Source: an uncultured Alphaproteobacteria bacterium (GTDB taxonomy: Bacteria; Pseudomonadota; Alphaproteobacteria; Minwuiales; Minwuiaceae). From it: a stretch of 7,759 nucleotides of DNA. Numbering within the stretch: position 1 is the first letter of the stretch; each line of letters opens with the position of its first letter. The translations under genes and the position numbers were made by a program. Below the pieces are notes generated by a model, which was not told where the DNA came from, did no database searches, and was given only the letters and a program-made list of their open reading frames with translations. The DNA lies in the NCBI GenBank assembly GCA_913064755.1, contig CAJYBQ010000140.1, positions 1 through 7,759 on the forward strand, written 5' to 3'. Below are positions 6,187 through 7,759 of this stretch, in pieces.

Positions 6187-6864
6187 ATGAGCCACACCTT
6201 TCACGTCGACATTGCGGATTTCGTCGAGATCAGGGAGATCGCCGGCGACTGGACGGCCGATGATTTCCGCGCGCTTCTGGACGCGATGGACTTCGGCGAC
6301 CACGCCGGCATGGGCGACGATGAACTGCGCGAGATGTGCCTGATGTCCTTGCAGGACCTGGATGCCGGCGAGGCGGCCTACCTGGTGCTGCGGCATGTCA
6401 TCGGCGATGCGCTGCGCGACGGCCAGTTGCGCAACATGGCGAGCGAGATGCGGGAGGAGAAGCTCTGGGAGGAATACGTCGACCCGGCGTTTCACGAACG
6501 GCTGTTTCGCGTGGGCAGCCTGCTGTACGCGGCCAGGCCGCAGGCCTATCCGAAGACCGACGCGGTCAGGGTCACGCTGGATGTCCGGTGTTCCGATCCG
6601 GGCGGCCAGGCCCTGTTCGCAGCCACGCCCGACGAGGCGTTCCTGGTGCGGTTGCTGGCGGATGGCATGGATGGGCGCGCAATCCTGCACCGGTTCTACG
6701 GTGATCAGCTGAAGGCAGCGACATTTCCGGCTGCGCCCGGGATCGTCTGGACCTCCCGGGTGACGCCGGCGGGAACAGGTGCCTGGACGGTGGAGGTCAT
6801 CGGTTCGCACTACTGGCTCGGGCCGCTGGACGACACGAAGTCGTTCGAGTCCAACGCGGCCTGA
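6187..6864 (+). CDS. Conserved-looking hypothetical protein, acidic and soluble
   Basis: I do not recognise this 225-residue protein. It has no signal peptide, membrane segment, Cys/His metal motif or nucleotide-binding loop. The N-terminal half (about 22-115) should be mainly helical and is rich in D and E, with a short motif REEKLWEEYVD (89-99) and HERLFRVGSLLYAA (103-116). The C-terminal half (about 125-212) alternates hydrophobic residues in a beta-like way (AVRVTLDVRC, AWTVEVIGSHYW). This could be an alpha-plus-beta protein of two subdomains. The start ATG has AGGAAG 8 nt upstream; an in-frame ATG at 6112 lacks such a site and would add 25 residues of poor character. It is divergent from the methyltransferase and convergent with the response regulator, so it is likely transcribed alone. 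Codon use and GC content match the GC-rich genes to its left. It is a real gene by frame, codon bias and ribosome site; its function is unknown. Confidence 0.8.
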   Translation: MSHTFHVDIADFVEIREIAGDWTADDFRALLDAMDFGDHAGMGDDELREMCLMSLQDLDAGEAAYLVLRHVIGDALRDGQLRNMASEMREEKLWEEYVDPAFHERLFRVGSLLYAARPQAYPKTDAVRVTLDVRCSDPGGQALFAATPDEAFLVRLLADGMDGRAILHRFYGDQLKAATFPAAPGIVWTSRVTPAGTGAWTVEVIGSHYWLGPLDDTKSFESNAA

Positions 6865-6872
6865 TCACTGCA

Positions 6873-6945
6873 GGACAGGCTCCGAAACGCGGGAAACGAC
6901 CGTTATGCGTTTCGATCCGGTTGCAGTTGGCCGGTCGGCCTGTCC
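6873..6945. other. Nested inverted repeats with pseudoknot potential
   Basis: Three perfect complementary pairs lie in 73 nt between convergent genes: GGACAGGC (6873-6880) with GCCTGTCC (6938-6945); CGAAACGC (6883-6890) with GCGTTTCG (6907-6914); and CGACCG (6897-6902) with CGGTCG (6932-6937). The last two pairs cross, as in a pseudoknot, and the third stacks directly against the first on its 3' side. No T-tract follows on either strand. It could end transcription between convergent genes, be a structured RNA element, or be chance in GC-rich DNA. Confidence 0.4.
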
Positions 6946-6955
6946 CGTCATCCCT

Positions 6956-6971
6956 GCTTTCGGGCGGAAGC
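6956..6971 (+). other. Small hairpin just past the response regulator stop
   Basis: GCTTTC (6956-6961) pairs with GGAAGC (6966-6971) around GGGC, with one G-U pair when read on the plus strand. On the minus strand, where the response regulator is transcribed, that pair becomes a C-A mismatch. No T-run follows, so it is a poor terminator candidate. Confidence 0.2.
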
Positions 6972-6973
6972 CT

Positions 6974-7417
6974 TCAGGAAGTGGCCATCTTGAACTGGGA
7001 ATAGAGGCGATCACCGGCGCCACCGAGGCAGAAATCCACCAGGCGCTTTGCCTGGCCCTGGTCCATCGGTTTCACGATGTATCCCTTGACCGTCGAGAAC
7101 TCGCGCGACTTCCGGTGGTCTTGGGGATTGTCGGACGATGTGTACATCGACACGGTGCAATTGCCCGGAATCACGCCGTCGTCGATCAGCTTCTCGAACT
7201 TCTCCAGCGTCTGGAAACCGGACAGTCGCGGCATGTTTATGTCCATCAGGACGAGTATGGGTCTTTTAATCGATTTAAGAGGGCCATTGACATCAAAAAC
7301 AGTCTCAAGAAAATCCTCACCAGTAGATACTTCCAGAACCGCACCAAAATCATCATGCCGAGACAAGCGTCGCTTGGCGATCATGCGATCTGCAGTTTCA
7401 TCGTCTACAATAACCAC
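6974..7417 (-). CDS. Single-domain response regulator (Rcp1/CheY-like receiver)
   Basis: A lone receiver domain, phosphorylated by a partner histidine kinase and lacking any output domain. Counted from GTG at 7417 (147 residues): acidic pair D5/D6 in VIVDDE, phospho-acceptor D59 in LVLMDINMPRLSG, switch T93 in SMYTSSDNPQD, and invariant K116-P117 in GYIVKPMD. The longer alpha-4 region and YTSSDNPQD motif resemble Rcp1-type regulators that pair with phytochrome-like kinases. GTG 7417 is the first standard start but has no good ribosome site. ATA at 7432 would give a typical N-terminus (SKITVVIVDDE after the first residue) and has AAGGA 8 nt upstream, overlapping the kinase stop as ATAA, so the true protein is probably 152 residues. 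Base composition changes inside the gene: about 57% GC over 7021-7260, about 37% over 7261-7320. The 3' neighbour is convergent. The partner kinase lies directly upstream on the same strand. Confidence 0.9.
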   Translation of the reverse strand: MVIVDDETADRMIAKRRLSRHDDFGAVLEVSTGEDFLETVFDVNGPLKSIKRPILVLMDINMPRLSGFQTLEKFEKLIDDGVIPGNCTVSMYTSSDNPQDHRKSREFSTVKGYIVKPMDQGQAKRLVDFCLGGAGDRLYSQFKMATS

Positions 7418-7428
7418 AGTAATCTTGC

Positions 7429-7759
7429 TTATTCCCAGAATCCTTGCTGAGGCAAAGTGATCGTGAACTCTGCACCCTTGCCTTCGGTACTGGAAAAAGT
7501 GATCGTGCCATCAAGACGGTTGGTCTGCTTCTCCACAAGTGCCAAACCCAGACCATCACCGCTTCTGGCATCAAGTCGTTTGAACATTTTAAAGACCTGC
7601 CCGTGATACTTTTTTGGGATACCAACGCCATTGTCCGCTACCAGAATGTGGAGCATGTCGCCGACCGTCTGGCTTTCAATCCGCACGAAACAGCTTGTCT
7701 TGGTTTGGTCGCGGTAATTGAAGGCATTTGTAATGAGGTTTTCCAGAATTGTACTCAGT
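7429..7759 (-). CDS. Sensor histidine kinase, C-terminal ATP-binding domain only (partial)
   Basis: The last 109 residues of a sensor kinase whose sensor and dimerisation parts lie past the right edge. The HATPase_c boxes appear in order: N-box ENLITNAFNYRD (6-17 of the visible part), G1 box DNGVGIP (42-48), F-box-like QVFKMFKRL (54-62) and G2 box GDGLGLALV (67-75), then the final strands GTITFSSTEGKGAEFTITLPQ. All are intact, so the domain should bind ATP. The FKMFKRLDAR segment resembles the FxxFxRLH box of phytochrome-class kinases, which fits with the Rcp1-like regulator next to it. The kinase stop TAA overlaps the probable ATA start of the regulator, so the two are likely translationally coupled. 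GC is low (about 47% over 7261-7740), unlike the window's other genes. The signal sensed cannot be known from this fragment. Confidence 0.92.
   Translation of the reverse strand, partial: LSTILENLITNAFNYRDQTKTSCFVRIESQTVGDMLHILVADNGVGIPKKYHGQVFKMFKRLDARSGDGLGLALVEKQTNRLDGTITFSSTEGKGAEFTITLPQQGFWE
7441..7445 (-). promoter_or_regulatory. Shine-Dalgarno AAGGA pointing to an ATA start for the response regulator
   Basis: AAGGA lies inside the kinase 3' end, exactly 8 nt before ATA (7432-7430) and 23 nt before GTG 7417. This is the same 8-nt spacing seen for the protease and DsbA-like genes. It supports initiation at ATA rather than GTG. Confidence 0.45.

Noticed and set aside
6779..7450. Plus-strand open frame across the 6865-6973 gap and the response regulator
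   Set aside because: It overlaps the 3' end of the unknown gene and runs antisense to an intact receiver domain; no motif.

Overview
The window is about 7.8 kb of mostly GC-rich DNA (60-base blocks counted around 67% in the left and centre). Codon use strongly favours G/C in the third position. An M48 protease followed by a DsbA/ScsC-type thioredoxin protein is a familiar alphaproteobacterial order, so I infer an alphaproteobacterium, perhaps a Rhodospirillales-type lineage. This rests on gene content and composition, not on a marker gene.

Left part (1-1869, minus strand): an exported BepA/YfgC-like M48 metalloprotease with a TPR tail, then the N-terminal part of an exported DsbA/ScsC-like protein that leaves the window just before its CxxC would be expected. 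Both genes appear to use TTG starts, each 8 nt from a strong Shine-Dalgarno sequence. Together they look like an envelope protein quality-control pair. A 12-bp perfect palindrome sits in the gap between them.

Centre (1947-5154, plus strand): a PLP-dependent class I aminotransferase starts divergently, 77 bp from the protease. After a 104-bp gap comes a short soluble protein with a double [4Fe-4S] ferredoxin module of the reductive-dehalogenase (RdhA)/QueG type. A LigI-like amidohydrolase-2 lactonase follows 35 bp later. The last two look like one transcription unit, probably for a catabolic step on an organic acid or lactone; the substrate is not visible.

Right part (5186-7759): a SAM-dependent methyltransferase on the minus strand meets the lactonase tail to tail. 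A 225-residue acidic soluble protein of unknown function lies divergently on the plus strand. After a 108-bp gap rich in inverted repeats come a single-domain response regulator and the C-terminal catalytic part of a sensor histidine kinase, both on the minus strand, with the kinase continuing past the right edge. This pair is clearly AT-richer (47% GC over 7261-7740, by hand count) than the rest. The response regulator is itself two-toned, and its natural start seems to be ATA, in an ATAA overlap with the kinase stop where ATGA would be expected.

I found no rRNA, tRNA, CRISPR array, insertion sequence or convincing rho-independent terminator. The best leads for something new are the short RdhA/QueG-like protein with its lactonase partner, the ATA-start/mosaic two-component pair, and the folded intergenic region at 6873-6945.
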